From Aphanomyces cochlioides (lineage: Eukaryota; Oomycota; Saprolegniomycetes; Saprolegniales; Verrucalvaceae), in contig JAHQRK010000026.1 of NCBI GenBank assembly GCA_019828595.1, forward strand, positions 682,001 to 746,000: a stretch of DNA of 64,000 nucleotides. Direction: 5' to 3'. Within the stretch, counting starts at the first letter, position 1, and each line of letters opens with the position of its first letter. The position numbers were made by a program, and so were the translations under genes. The notes beneath the pieces are model-generated. The model worked only from the letters and a program-made list of their open reading frames with translations. It made no database searches and was not told where the DNA came from. Positions 13,153-24,300 of the stretch are shown piece by piece.

Positions 13153-13987
13153 ACCATACTTACGCCCACAATGCACCATACCATACACATTATACACCAC
13201 TCACTACACACGTCAATACATACTACGCACCCCACTCCCACTATGACACACCTTCACTCCTTCTCTTTCTTATTCATCTGTCCTCATCGCAAACGGGACC
13301 CCTGGCAACACTATCTTCTTATTCGACTCAACAAATCCCATACCAAACACAACGCGCTTGTCTTATCAACATGCTTTGAAGACAAACCTCGCACGCATGA
13401 CTCGGATAACTATACCGACCCACATGCAACTCGAGTCGTTCACGGATCACATGAAAATGCTCGGAAACAGTTCATCTGCACCCTGTGTATTTCTCGTAAG
13501 AGTGTGCATGCAGCTCTCGATGTCGTACCAACTTCAAACATGCCAACCGTGGTACATTCAAACGAGACAAACAATCGTACAGCCAAACTTAGAGTGTATA
13601 TCAAAAGCTTAAGATCATACAGTTGATGCTACAATTCAACGAGTCCAGGGTTTGTCTGTTTCGAATAAGGGACTTTGCTGGGGTCCAACGAACCTTGTTT
13701 TCCATCGCACAAAAAAGAGAGGCTTTTGGAGCAAGTCATTTGGTTCAGATATTTAAACTCGGAGTGGAATGAACTCAAGAGTCAGTATAGCGTATGACAT
13801 GGATATGTAAACCTGTCCTCTCGTTGAAAGCACTGTCTTTCCACGAAGACAGGTATTTTGTGTGAGGCAGAATCATGTGGGTAGCGTGGGGTCGAGTGGA
13901 TGTATATGTAGGGTCTTGGTTGAGGATATGAATGGGTCAAACATGTGTGGGTATTGAAGTGATGGTAAAAAGAGAGGGAAAAAGATT

Positions 13988-14060
13988 TTCCCTAACCGGG
14001 ACTCGAGCCCGGGTCGTATGGGTGAAAGCCATATATCCTAACCGCCTAGACTATTAGGGA
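13988..14060 (-). tRNA. tRNA-Glu (UUC), array copy 16 (last)
   Basis: Identical tRNA sequence in a 908-bp unit. The next unit (from 14535) is cut off at 14858, before its tRNA, by the retroelement junction. Confidence 0.92.
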
Positions 14061-14780
14061 ACCATACTTACGCCCACAATGCACCATACCATACACATTA
14101 TACACCACTCACTACACACGTCAATACATACTACGCACCCCACTCCCACTATGACACACCTTCACTCCTTCTCTTTCTTATTCATCTGTCCTCATCGCAA
14201 ACGGGACCCCTGGCAACACTATCTTCTTATTCGACTCAACAAATCCCATACCAAACACAACGCGCTTGTCTTATCAACATGCTTTGAAGACAAACCTCGC
14301 ACGCATGACTCGGATAACTATACCGACCCACATGCAACTCGAGTCGTTCACGGATCACATGAAAATGCTCGGAAACAGTTCATCTGCACCCTGTGTATTT
14401 CTCGTAAGAGTGTGCATGCAGCTCTCGATGTCGTACCAACTTCAAACATGCCAACCGTGGTACATTCAAACGAGACAAACAATCGTACAGCCAAACTTAG
14501 AGTGTATATCAAAAGCTTAAGATCATACAGTTGATGCTACAATTCAACGAGTCCAGGGTTTGTCTGTTTCGAATAAGGGACTTTGCTGGGGTCCAACGAA
14601 CCTTGTTTTCCATCGCACAAAAAAGAGAGGCTTTTGGAGCAAGTCATTTGGTTCAGATATTTAAACTCGGAGTGGAATGAACTCAAGAGTCAGTATAGCG
14701 TATGACATGGATATGTAAACCTGTCCTCTCGTTGAAAGCACTGTCTTTCCACGAAGACAGGTATTTTGTGTGAGGCAGAA

Positions 14781-17669
14781 TCATGTGGGTAGCGTGGGGT
14801 CGAGTGGATGTATATGTAGGGTCTTGGTTGAGGATATGAATGGGTCAAACATGTGTGGCCTGTATTTTGGATCGTTGATGGATTTGCTGCCCAGAATGAA
14901 GTTGGACAGAGCTCTTTGCCACTTAACAATCGTCTCGTCTGGTACGGGCCTGACTGCAGTAATGTGCCAGATCAGAGACAGTATCATAGTGGTTGCAAGG
15001 GTGCGACGGCCACGTACGGTCCGAGCTCGGCACGCCCATTGAGTGAAGGCGTTGAGGAATTTGTCGTGTATGAGCTGGGTTTGGTGGTGGCGGTCCAGGT
15101 TGTGGCCTAGGTATACACCCAGATATTTGATTGGCGTTCCTGTAGGGGCCACGTTCAGGTTAGGCGCACTGGGGCGACCGACAGCGTCCTCGTTGTTGTT
15201 TAGGACAAGTGTGCTGCATTTGGAGAGATTCAAAGCTGCACCAGATGCTGCACAGAAGGTACCGACTATGGAGTCCACTTGGTGATCAGCCGACTCGAGA
15301 GAGTTGGATAGTATCGTTGAATCGTCAGCGAAGAAAACACTAGTGAGTCTTGAGCCGTCTGGCATCGGAATACCAAGGTGGGGTTCGGCTCTGAGCAATG
15401 CTCCAAGGGGCTCGATGTAGATGTCGAAGAGCAGGCATGACAAGGGACAGCCTTGCTTGACTCCTCTGTTGGGTCGGATTGTCGGACCGAGAGACCCGTT
15501 GATGAGCAGTTGTGACTCTGGTTGTTTGTACAGGAGTCGCACCCATTCAAGGAAGTGTGGTCCGATGTTCATCTTCGCCATGGTTGCGAAGAGGAACTTC
15601 TGGTTGACACGGTCATAGGCTTTGGCGAAATCGAGGAAGGTAGCATACCATTCTTCGTTGTCACAAGTTGCTTTGTGTTGGAGCGCATCAAGGAGGTGGA
15701 TGTGGTCTCTCATGCTGCGGCCAGGGATAAAGCCGGCTTGTGATTGGTGTATGATTGACGTGGCGACCGAGGATAGCCGGTAGGCTAGCACTTTGGACAG
15801 TATTTTTACTTCCACAGACATGAGCGAGATGGGTCTGTAGTTGCCTGGCTCCGAGCGCTCTCCGTTCTTGTACAGCAGAGTGACCGCGCTACGGCGCTGG
15901 TGGCAGAGTAAACGTCCGTACTGCGTACGCTGCTCGTTGAAGACACGGACTAATATAGCGGCGAATGTCCCAGGGGCCACTTGGAAGAATGCAGCAGGCC
16001 ATCCGTCGGGTCCAGGCGACTTTTTGGGGTTCATGCATTTTAATGCGGAGACGAGCTCATGCACCTCGATTGGGCGGTCGAGCTGGCCTCTCTCGTCAGA
16101 CGAGAGGCTAAGTTGGAGATGATCAATAACTCTTTGCTGGAGGTCAGGATCTAGGGCCAATTCACCACTTGGTGTTGTCATGATCGACCTCCAGTGTCGA
16201 GTAAAGATAGCAGCGACCTCGGTTGGGTTCTGAGTGGTCTGACCGTCGTAAGACGCACTTGTGATTGGAGTTTTGGTTGAGGGTGGGCGTCGGAGGAAGT
16301 GTGATGTTGCCGTTTCGTTCGTATTGGCATGGTCGTCGAAGCCAGCGTCCATGCATTCCTGTCGCCATTCAGTTTTAGCCGCGGTATATGCATCCTGGAC
16401 GGTCTCAGCCTCAGCCTGTGGGATGTCTCCTCTCTGTGCTTTGAGCGTTGCGAGAGTTGCTTTTTGTTTGAGACTAGCCAGAGCTTCGGATCGGTATTTT
16501 TGGCGGTTGTGGTGGCATTGTTTGAGATGTGAGCGCATGCGCTTCAGCCATCCAGACCATTTGGCACCGGCTTTACAAGTTGGGTTCTGGTTCAGCTCGT
16601 CGAGCAGAGTCTGTGCTTCGGTTTTGATTGCAAGCGTCACTTTGGGATTTGACAGGAGTTCGCGGGGTAGCCGCCAAAGTTTACGTTGAGGTTTGACGGC
16701 AGACACTTGTGACACGGAGAGAGTGGCCGTATGTGTTAGATGGTCGCCATGGTACTTATTCGCATCGAACGAGGAGGACGAGTGGAACAGTGCGACTAGA
16801 GTCACGTCGATGTAGATGTAGTCGAGTCTGTTGCGACCACCGGGTCCTGACATGGCTTTGGCTGTGGGGTATTTATGACGCCATGCGTCGACTACGCGGA
16901 GTGCACCTAGCCACGCACAACATTCGGCCTTTCCAGCATTGTTGCCATTGTGGGAAGTAGACGCATCAAGGGAGGCGTCCATGGGAAAATTGAAATCGCC
17001 ACCAACTATGTGGATGCTGTTGTCTTCGAACTGGTGGGGGAGGTTGGTGAAGAAGTCAGCACGATGTGCGTCTTCGACTGGTGCATACACATTGTGGAAA
17101 TACACTGGGATGCCGCTCCATTGAGTAGAGACAACGAGGTAGCGGTCTGGTACACTAAGAGCGTACAGGGGTTTGAGTTGGGAGAATCCAGGCATGGACT
17201 CGTGGAAAAATGTAGCTACACCCTTACTGCGGTGTGGACATGGACCGTTCATGGATGAGCGGTGGTCGTTCGTGAATATGTGGTACTTCCTGTACCCCAC
17301 GTTGTTGGTGATGTGGTGTCGCAGGGTACGGAGGTGGTCTTTATACTCAAGCTTGGTTTCTTGGAAGAATACGCATTGTGGTAGTGTTTTGCCGAGCGTC
17401 ACTGCTGGAGTGTCGTCAGCTGTTTTGAGTCCGTTCAGGTTGCAGGTTGTGATTGTGATGTTGACGGCCGCGCCGAAGAGAGTCAAATCGACAGGTTTAG
17501 CCCTGGGATTTTGTCGGTGCTGACGGTATAGCAGTGGGGTCGGCCTGAGTGAGTTCAAGGCGTTCGAGGGACAAGGCGATGTGAGTTGACACGATATCTC
17601 GGCTTGTAGACGACGCGTGAATGCGGCAGAGGGTAGTGACGTCGCGGAGCCATGACATGAGTGTGTCAT
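14781..17669 (-). CDS. LINE ORF2: APE-type endonuclease / reverse transcriptase
   Basis: This 962-codon frame is open throughout. An endonuclease domain starts near residue 70 and shows QETK (103-106), GGDFN (223-227), RLDY (281-284) and GDHLTH (308-313). The reverse transcriptase domain spans roughly 545-850, with SPGPDG, NYRPISL, AGFIPGRS, FLDFAKAYD (catalytic Asp680) and FADD (Asp782/783), then KYLGVYLG. Known role of the family: the endonuclease nicks genomic DNA and the RT copies element RNA at the nick. The last ~26 residues are encoded by array-unit DNA, so the natural C-terminus is lost. The first ~65 residues overlap the ORF1 end in another frame, and the real start may lie further in. 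All catalytic residues are present, so the copy looks young apart from the truncation. Confidence 0.93.
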   Translation of the reverse strand: MTHSCHGSATSLPSAAFTRRLQAEISCQLTSPCPSNALNSLRPTPLLYRQHRQNPRAKPVDLTLFGAAVNITITTCNLNGLKTADDTPAVTLGKTLPQCVFFQETKLEYKDHLRTLRHHITNNVGYRKYHIFTNDHRSSMNGPCPHRSKGVATFFHESMPGFSQLKPLYALSVPDRYLVVSTQWSGIPVYFHNVYAPVEDAHRADFFTNLPHQFEDNSIHIVGGDFNFPMDASLDASTSHNGNNAGKAECCAWLGALRVVDAWRHKYPTAKAMSGPGGRNRLDYIYIDVTLVALFHSSSSFDANKYHGDHLTHTATLSVSQVSAVKPQRKLWRLPRELLSNPKVTLAIKTEAQTLLDELNQNPTCKAGAKWSGWLKRMRSHLKQCHHNRQKYRSEALASLKQKATLATLKAQRGDIPQAEAETVQDAYTAAKTEWRQECMDAGFDDHANTNETATSHFLRRPPSTKTPITSASYDGQTTQNPTEVAAIFTRHWRSIMTTPSGELALDPDLQQRVIDHLQLSLSSDERGQLDRPIEVHELVSALKCMNPKKSPGPDGWPAAFFQVAPGTFAAILVRVFNEQRTQYGRLLCHQRRSAVTLLYKNGERSEPGNYRPISLMSVEVKILSKVLAYRLSSVATSIIHQSQAGFIPGRSMRDHIHLLDALQHKATCDNEEWYATFLDFAKAYDRVNQKFLFATMAKMNIGPHFLEWVRLLYKQPESQLLINGSLGPTIRPNRGVKQGCPLSCLLFDIYIEPLGALLRAEPHLGIPMPDGSRLTSVFFADDSTILSNSLESADHQVDSIVGTFCAASGAALNLSKCSTLVLNNNEDAVGRPSAPNLNVAPTGTPIKYLGVYLGHNLDRHHQTQLIHDKFLNAFTQWACRARTVRGRRTLATTMILSLIWHITAVRPVPDETIVKWQRALSNFILGSKSINDPKYRPHMFDPFISSTKTLHIHPLDPTLPT

Positions 17670-18300
17670 GGGTTGGATTGTCGGTCATGTCGACGTCAGT
17701 ACTAGCCCCCTGAGAAACAGTTGAGCGTTGTAGCTCTGAAGCAGCTGCGGAATTGAGGAGCAACTCGACCTCTTGGAACGTGACGGTGGATGGGGGAATC
17801 CAACAAAACATGAGAGAGGGTTGTCGAGTCCAAGGACCGGAAACCAGTGTGAGTCGGTACTGTGAGCACGGGGGATGTTGTGAGCATGGCCACGGCCATA
17901 TCGCTGGCGTAGTACATTGGTGCCGTAGTCGCCAGGATTAATTCGGTCATCGCGAGGATGGCTTCGCAGTCTTGTGCAAGGACAGTGGCTTCATCATCGT
18001 CGATGGTGAGGGTGTAGTCCTCCAGTTTCGATGAGGTTACCACGTCGTTGAAGTCCGAAGCGAACACCTCGTGCGAATATCTGTGCCCGAAGATGTTGCT
18101 GTAGAGTTTGTAGAATGGGGTTGCGCCTCCCCAAGTACATCTCATCCACCTCGAGAGAAGGCGGAGGTTGACAAGGTGGGGAAGGAGCTCGGGTGTGTCA
18201 GTCGCAAGGCGACGAAGTTGGATGTTGAAGGCCGTCGGCATTGTGTCCAGAAATTGCTACAGACAAGTCCACAGTCAGGACAGAAATCCTGCTAGAGGGG
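14859..18300 (-). mobile_element. Non-LTR (LINE-type) retrotransposon, 3'-truncated
   Basis: A minus-strand element with an ORF1-like region (about 17497-18241) followed by an endonuclease-reverse transcriptase ORF. Its 3' end is missing: at 14858/14859 the sequence changes within one base from array unit to element, with no 3' UTR, poly(A) tail or target duplication visible there. The 5' boundary is not defined; a G-rich stretch at 18294-18320 may lie near it. LINEs usually lose their 5' end, so a missing 3' end points to a later recombination, array growth into the element, or an assembly join. Confidence 0.85.
17497..18241 (-). pseudogene. LINE ORF1-like region, frameshifted
   Basis: Two overlapping minus-strand frames look coding: 18241 down to 17702 (starting MPTAFNIQL) and 17811 down to 17497 (ending PTKSQG). 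A one-base change in the C run near 17792 would join them into one ORF1 that overlaps the ORF2 start. No zinc knuckle or RRM is evident in the main frame. A CPDCG-like sequence lies in another frame just upstream, around 18265-18290. The ORF1 role (nucleic-acid binding) is inferred only from its position. Confidence 0.45.
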
Positions 18301-18492
18301 GGGTCAGCGGGGGGATGGGTTATGGCCGACCATGCAGCTTGGCGAAAGAATGCTTGTCAGAGCCTTGAGTATTGATTCTTCAGTCACAAAACACTGGGGG
18401 GAACCAAGGGATTCAAAGCATCACACACATATTACACAGTTTACAAAAAAAGTTTACACTCTGGTACACCAATGTCAAGACGTCCCTTCGAT

Positions 18493-19447
18493 TTACTTGG
18501 ATGTAAAGCTCAGTCGGGGGAAACGCATTTCGAGCCATTTGATCGGATTCGCGTCAACTTTTTTCGTGGTGTCGATTGGCGTCGTGGCTGGAATATTGAC
18601 AAAAGCATGGGAAGCCACTTGGTCGATCGTCATGCGCTCTGCGGGGTTCATGCGAATCATCTTGTCCAATAAGTCCAATACATGCGTGGGCATGGTGGCC
18701 GCCCAGCGCTTGTTGGATGCGACAAGACCACGAAGTCCAGACGATTTGAAGATTTGGAAATTCGCGTAGCGGTCGACCGCTTTGTCGAAGAGTTGGTTGC
18801 CCGTAAGCATGATGAAGAGCATAATCCCAAGCGCCCAAACGTCGACTTTGGCTGGGTCATACGGTGGCGAAGACGAGCGTCGAGACGCGACTTCAGGGGG
18901 GCATATAGTACGGCTTGCCGACCTCTGCTGTCTGGGGAGTGTACAAGTCGACTGCGAGGCCAAAGTCCATGAGTTTGCATTCGTTCTTGTCGTTCACGAG
19001 GACGTTTTCAAACGAGAGATCGCGGTGGGCGTAGCCTTTGGCATGGAGAAATGCAACAGCCGAGACAATCTGGCGAAAATACGTTTGGGCTTGGGTCAAT
19101 TCAAAGCGACAACCTGGAGCTTTGTAGAGCACGTCAAAGAGATCGCCCTTGGAGCAATATTCGACGACAAAATGGTGCGCTTCTTTCGTGTCAAAGTCTG
19201 TCACGAGGCGCAAAACATGTGGATGGCCACGGCCTTGGCTCAGCTCGCGCAAGAGTTTGCGCTCCATGTAGATATCTTCCGAGACAATCACATGTCGGTA
19301 CTGCTGCGCGACGGGCTTGTGGGCTTTGCAATGCTCGATGATCGTGCGTTTGATCACGACTTGGAGGCCCGATTTGTTGTCTTTGCAGAGAAGGACGTCG
19401 CCGTAGATGGCATTGGCCAAATGTTTGATTTCCGTGTATTGTTGCAT
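18493..19447 (-). CDS. Ser/Thr protein kinase with one homopolymer frameshift
   Basis: A single-domain eukaryotic protein kinase of about 317 aa. Visible in order: a degenerate glycine loop (ANAIYGDV), the ATP-site Lys in VVIKRT, a helix-C Glu in YMERKLL, hinge VVEYCSKGD, the catalytic loop HRDLSFENV, the DFG motif in LMDFGLAV, an APE-like YYMPPE, then DVWALGIMLF of the C-lobe and PAERMTIDQ. It phosphorylates protein Ser/Thr; the substrate is unknown. The frame breaks in a six-C run (minus strand; 18896-18901 on plus) right at the APE motif: removing one C restores a continuous kinase, otherwise translation stops at once. The start is the first in-frame ATG (19447); an upstream exon cannot be excluded. 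Confidence 0.85.
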
Positions 19448-19882
19448 CGTCGCGGGGTGAATTTGAAGAATGAAATCCACGCCGCGAGGCTTTGGCTACG
19501 AGAAAAACAAACGTTGATATCACGCCCATCGCGACGATGACGACGACGGAAGAATTTTTTTCTTGGCATTTGTATGCCGATGCGCGTGGAAAAAGAAGTG
19601 GCGAATCCACTGTGGACTAGACGACCAAGATACACGCGAGTGATATCAATCACGATCGAGACACACATTGATATAATAGTAGACAAAATCGTGGGTTTTC
19701 CCATGCAAATCGATGGGTTCTCGTGCATTTTTAGAGCTTGCACGGTCAATTTTTGGACCTCGCACGGGAAAAAGCCATCGAGGTTTCTTGTGTCGGTTGT
19801 ATCGACGGAATTGTATCTGAATTGTAGTCGTCATGCTTGAAGCCACTGCATCATAGGTGGACCTGGATCGAATATTCTCCAT

Positions 19883-21383
19883 GGTGTGTGACTCATTCGA
19901 CAGTCTAAAAATAGATATTCGAACGCTTCAAACAAAGTCTATTGTCTTTTTCACTGAAATTTGTATTTTTGACTGAAAATTGAAATACTATTAATATTCA
20001 GGTATAGTGAGTTCAAGTGTAATATGAAAGTACATTCAATAAAGTAAAGTTTTGAATGTGTGTTTTGCGTGTGTTTTTGTCAAGAAGGCAAATACTCGAT
20101 TCTGATTGGCTATCGATTTCAAATAGATTTGGAAAAATAGATACATTTTTCACCCCGGTCACAATTTAGAGTGTAAATAACAATATTACTATTAGTATAT
20201 TAACTGCACAGTGCACTTTGGTACTTTTGAGCGAATTCGCATGTATTAGAATCAATACGGAGACCACGTGGAGCTCGAGTTTGAATCGTTTTATACTACC
20301 TGCAATGAATAGACTCGAGGAGAGACCCAAGTTTGAACCCGAGAGCTACGTGTGAGTAGCACCACAATCGTGTTGTCATGGTAGCTGCTTCCAGCAAAGG
20401 GGGGGGAAATGCCAAATCGGTGGAAAATATATAGTCAATGCTTTCCTGCACGAATACACCACCGAGGCGCTCTGGGAGATTGACGTGAACGTTGTCCATT
20501 TTCTCGCAAGGCGTTCGTGTGGTTTTGTATCGAGAGGGCATGACGTCCTCGTTGCAAAATTGATTTTCTTACCATCGTTCGATATTCGTTGGACTTCTTC
20601 CACGAGGTACAGAACGTAGCTGTCGACAGCTGCGTTATGGTATTTTGCGTGGTCATTCTTCCAGCGACGTCGTGAATTTTTTTATTTGACGGGTGCGAAG
20701 TTCACACATATTTCGGCAAATTATTCTCCACAATGCTACAACATATATTTTGGCCAACGTCCACAGCTTGGTCTATGACGATGTCGCCATCGCCAGCGAA
20801 TGTTCGCAGCGCGTTCGCACGTCCACCCTTTGAAATGACAACGTGGGATGCATCAAATGCAAGTTGTGAATAATCCACGCGACGAATCGAATTGCATCAC
20901 GATTTCAAACGCGTATGATTTCAATCGTGTAATGCAATTTGAATCACACCGTTCTTGTGCGTATCGCGTGGATTCTTCTCCCATCGCGACGGAAATTCGA
21001 CGACAACTTTGCAACAAATCCAGCGTTCCAACACAGACGCGTGTCTTTGGTCCTGTTGAAAACGTCTTCACATTGGAAACCCGGACATTGAAGGGCGATG
21101 TATCTTCCCCCAACTATACACAACATGAAGATGGAGGCAAAGCTTGAAGTCTTCTATTTGCATTATTTTCATGGCCATGATGCCTTCTCCCCCCCTTGAA
21201 CCCTCCTGTATTCCCCCCCGGGGTAGCCCAATTTGTAGCTGAAATCTCGAAAAATGCCCTCGCTTCGTGTCAGCACTCCTCTAGCCACTCAATGCGGCAG
21301 ATAGCCAAATCAGCAGCACGCTGCTGGAGATATCGTTCGCCAAGACCACGGGGGATGCATCAAAGTTGGGGCAAACAAAGAAT
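19883..21383. other. Intergenic region with a diverged repeat and exon-like fragments
   Basis: Mostly AT-rich. A diverged member of the dispersed ~245-bp repeat family lies at 19948-20182. Minus-strand frames between about 20300 and 20840 look mildly protein-like (one contains KGGRANALRTFAGDGD), but I could not join them into a gene. An imperfect inverted repeat sits at about 20886-20942. No gene is called. Confidence 0.4.
19948..20182 (+). repeat. Diverged copy of the dispersed ~245-bp repeat family
   Basis: It shares the order of blocks seen at 45911-46150 and 51229-51475: a TTTGTATTTTTGAC start, a GTGTGTTTTGCGTGTGT block, AAATACTCGATTCTGATTGG, then ATCGAT-rich sequence and CACAATTTAGAGTG. 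Identity is clearly lower than between the other two copies. Confidence 0.55.
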
Positions 21384-24300
21384 TTACTGTGTAATTTTGG
21401 TAAAGTAGTTTTGCACGCGGTCTTGGACGGAGACAAAAATGTTTGGGTTTTCGTACAACGCAAACGCGCCAAGGGCCTGGTCAAGGCAACATTTTAAATT
21501 CCCCCAGCATGACAAAGTCTTACTTCGATAAACTCGGCCACTGTCAGCTAAAGATGATTCAACCAAGTCAACCCAAATTGGCCATAATATTGTCGTACCT
21601 CCATGTCATCCACAAGAACGTTGTCGTCTTGTTGGATTTTACTCAGGACGTGTTTGACCTGCGGCATGCCGATATTTTCACTAAATAGATCATAATCCTA
21701 TACTCGAATATATGCCCACATCAAAAGTTGCAACACGTCGAGATCTGTACATGGACAAATTTGAAAAAAGCATGCGATGTCAGCCGATTTGCATCGCTGT
21801 AGCGGGTATAAATCAACTCCAACGCAGGCTGAAAATGGTCCAAAATGGCCTTGCAAGCGACCATATCCCTCCGAAATGTATTGCTCGACGAACGACAAGC
21901 ATGGACGAGAATATGCTCTGTGAGGGATTTTTGAACCCGCTGGCTCAGCGATAGAGCTACAAAATTGATGCCCCTTGCATCCCCCGTTGAATTACCTCGA
22001 TGTGTCCATCGTTTGGCCGCGACGGTGATGATCGCCTCGACAAATTCCGTCGGTCCAAGCTCCTCCTAGAGCATCCAACCAACATCAAAATTCTTGATTG
22101 AAATATTCAGGTTTGGACATACCCCGCTGTGAATCTCGTTGAAAATCGTGTGCATCATGGCCAAGCCAAAGGATTTCGCGAGCAGCTTGGCATCTTTGAG
22201 AAACCGGTGGAATTCGTCGAGGGATAGACTTTCCGCGTCGCCAAGATCACTGCTGGCAGCATAATACTTGAAAATACGTTGGATATCCTCTATGACATCC
22301 ATACATTCCACAATAATTTAAACAAAGTACCATAATTCGTGGCCAAGATCCCGTCGAGTTTTCCAAAATCGAGCTCGACGTCCGTGTGTAATATTCGCTT
22401 CAATTTCTCCACATCCACTTGCGTATACAATGAGCGCTCACGTGCTGCCCTGCGATTTGGCATTTGAAACGGGACACCCGTCCTGGCGCGGATGAATAAA
22501 ATATCCATGGCTTTGGCATGCACGCGTTTTTGCACGCAGGACCACAATTGCATCGTCACGGCCCGGGCAGCACAAGCTACAAAATACATGTCAATTTTGG
22601 GGGGAATCGACGGGCTGCAGGGAGAACAATACGGATGGGAACTTACCATATTGAACCATTTGGACAGCATTTTGTAGCGCAACTTTCGCGGCGACAACTG
22701 CACCAACATGTGTCGCGTCGGGGGTAAAGTTGGCCAATTTAGTCGGGTCAAACGGGTGAGGAAGCTCCGTCCAGCCATGACGGACGATTTGCCACGTTGT
22801 TTTGGCCTCCTCCAGCGCAGTTTGAGCTTCTTGCCATGGGCAAATACTTGGATACAAGCATGGGAATTCACAAAAGAGATAGCTCAACACACAGAAAGCC
22901 ACGTCACTTGGGCAAGGTACCTTGGAATCCAGTGTGAGACTGTTTTTGTGGATATTTTTTTTGAATTGTCGTGTACCTCTTGCAAGTGCTCAACGAAATA
23001 TTCCGGACAGCGATACGCTCGTAGGCGAATCAAGATTGTATCCGTCGACCAATTCGTCGTTGGCATGGCTGGAGATGTCGTTGTCGATGATGTTGTCTGT
23101 TCGATTGTCTGCAATACATTCGCCACAACATATAAGCCCTACAGAGAGAAAAAATTGAGAAATCCGAATCAATTTCCCCCCAGCTTGTAGCTGAGTCCCC
23201 CAGTAAAGTTCCCCCCAGTTTCAACATGTATCCCCCAATATCCCGTAGGAAGAATGTCTTTTCCCAAGTCACGATTCTCGCTAATAGCTGGTTTCCACCA
23301 TCTTGGAGGAAATTCTAAAGCTCACGAGGTTACACAGCAGATTGTTTCCAAATATTGAAGAGGGGGGAATCGACGGAAACTGGGGGAAAAATACCACAAA
23401 CGGAGGTTGATATGACCGCGCCCACGGGGGGAATTCGCCATCATTTCTCCATGGCACAGGTAAAATAAAGTGACGTACCTTGAGGTCCGACGTCCAATTT
23501 TGCACCACATCGATGCGACTACCAGTCTGGGAGGTTCGTTGCTGCATATAACTTGTCCACTTTAGGACAATGAGATCTTCAGGGAGAACTTGCAATAAAT
23601 CGGTTTTGTTTTCACGGGGACCTAATAAAAGGGTTGCATCGGCGTAGTTTCGCCACGGCACCGCGTCGATCATGGCTGTTAAATGGGCGATTTGTGCGTC
23701 CACGAGAGCGAGACAGAGCCGTCCCCATTCATTGGAAATGGTCTGAAGCTGCCGCTCTCGGCTGTGTGTAATTTCATGTTCAACTACAAACTCGTCAAAT
23801 ACGACGAACACCATCGATATGGAAATATACGCGAGGCAATCACGTCTTGTAATTTTTTCTGCGTCGTCTTGTGCGCATCCGTCGATTGTCCAAGGCGCTG
23901 AATTTCATCATGGAGGTTGCGAATCGATGCTTCCAAACGCTGCTGGGCTTCCCGACACGTTGCGGCCTCGGTGGATAAATTTTCCAGACGTGATTTCGCC
24001 GCCGATTGCTTTTCAGACGAAATCAAATGCCACCAAGCGTGTAAGACCGTCGAGACCAAGCTAGAAAAAGTCGAAAATGATCCGACATAATTGAGGGAGA
24101 GCACCGTCTGTTCCAGCGCTGCATAGCCCTCGCTACGGCTGCCCGAGCGTGTTTCTTCTTTGCAGTCACTTGGCGCCAATTTCGAAAGACCTGGACAATG
24201 TAGCATGAGAAAATCACGAACAATCCGCATTTTATCGATAATGTACCTGGACGCGGACGGTATGCTCTAGCTTTAAAGTTAATCGCTCGATGACGCGCTC

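Larger units (their letters stand above)
1..14858. repeat. Tandem array of a ~908-bp unit, 16 full copies plus a partial 17th
   Basis: Taking the phase at position 1 (arbitrary), units begin at 1, 908, 1816, 2725, 3633, 4541, 5449, 6357, 7264, 8174, 9081, 9988, 10899, 11811, 12719, 13627 and 14535; the last stops at 14858. Units are 907-912 bp and nearly identical, differing by a few single-base or 2-4-nt indels. Each complete unit holds one minus-strand tRNA-Glu(UUC) gene, its oligo-T terminator and a 44-nt hairpin. The left window edge lies inside the array, so the true copy number is larger or unknown. No protein gene is convincing inside the unit. Confidence 0.98.

Noticed and set aside
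1..14858. Array as 5S or other rDNA
   Set aside because: No 5S, 5.8S or other rRNA sequence recognised in the unit; the only RNA gene that folds is tRNA-Glu.
14859..17669. Plus-strand ORFs of up to 142 codons opposite the reverse transcriptase
   Set aside because: They are antisense shadows of the long minus-strand frame with its catalytic motifs.
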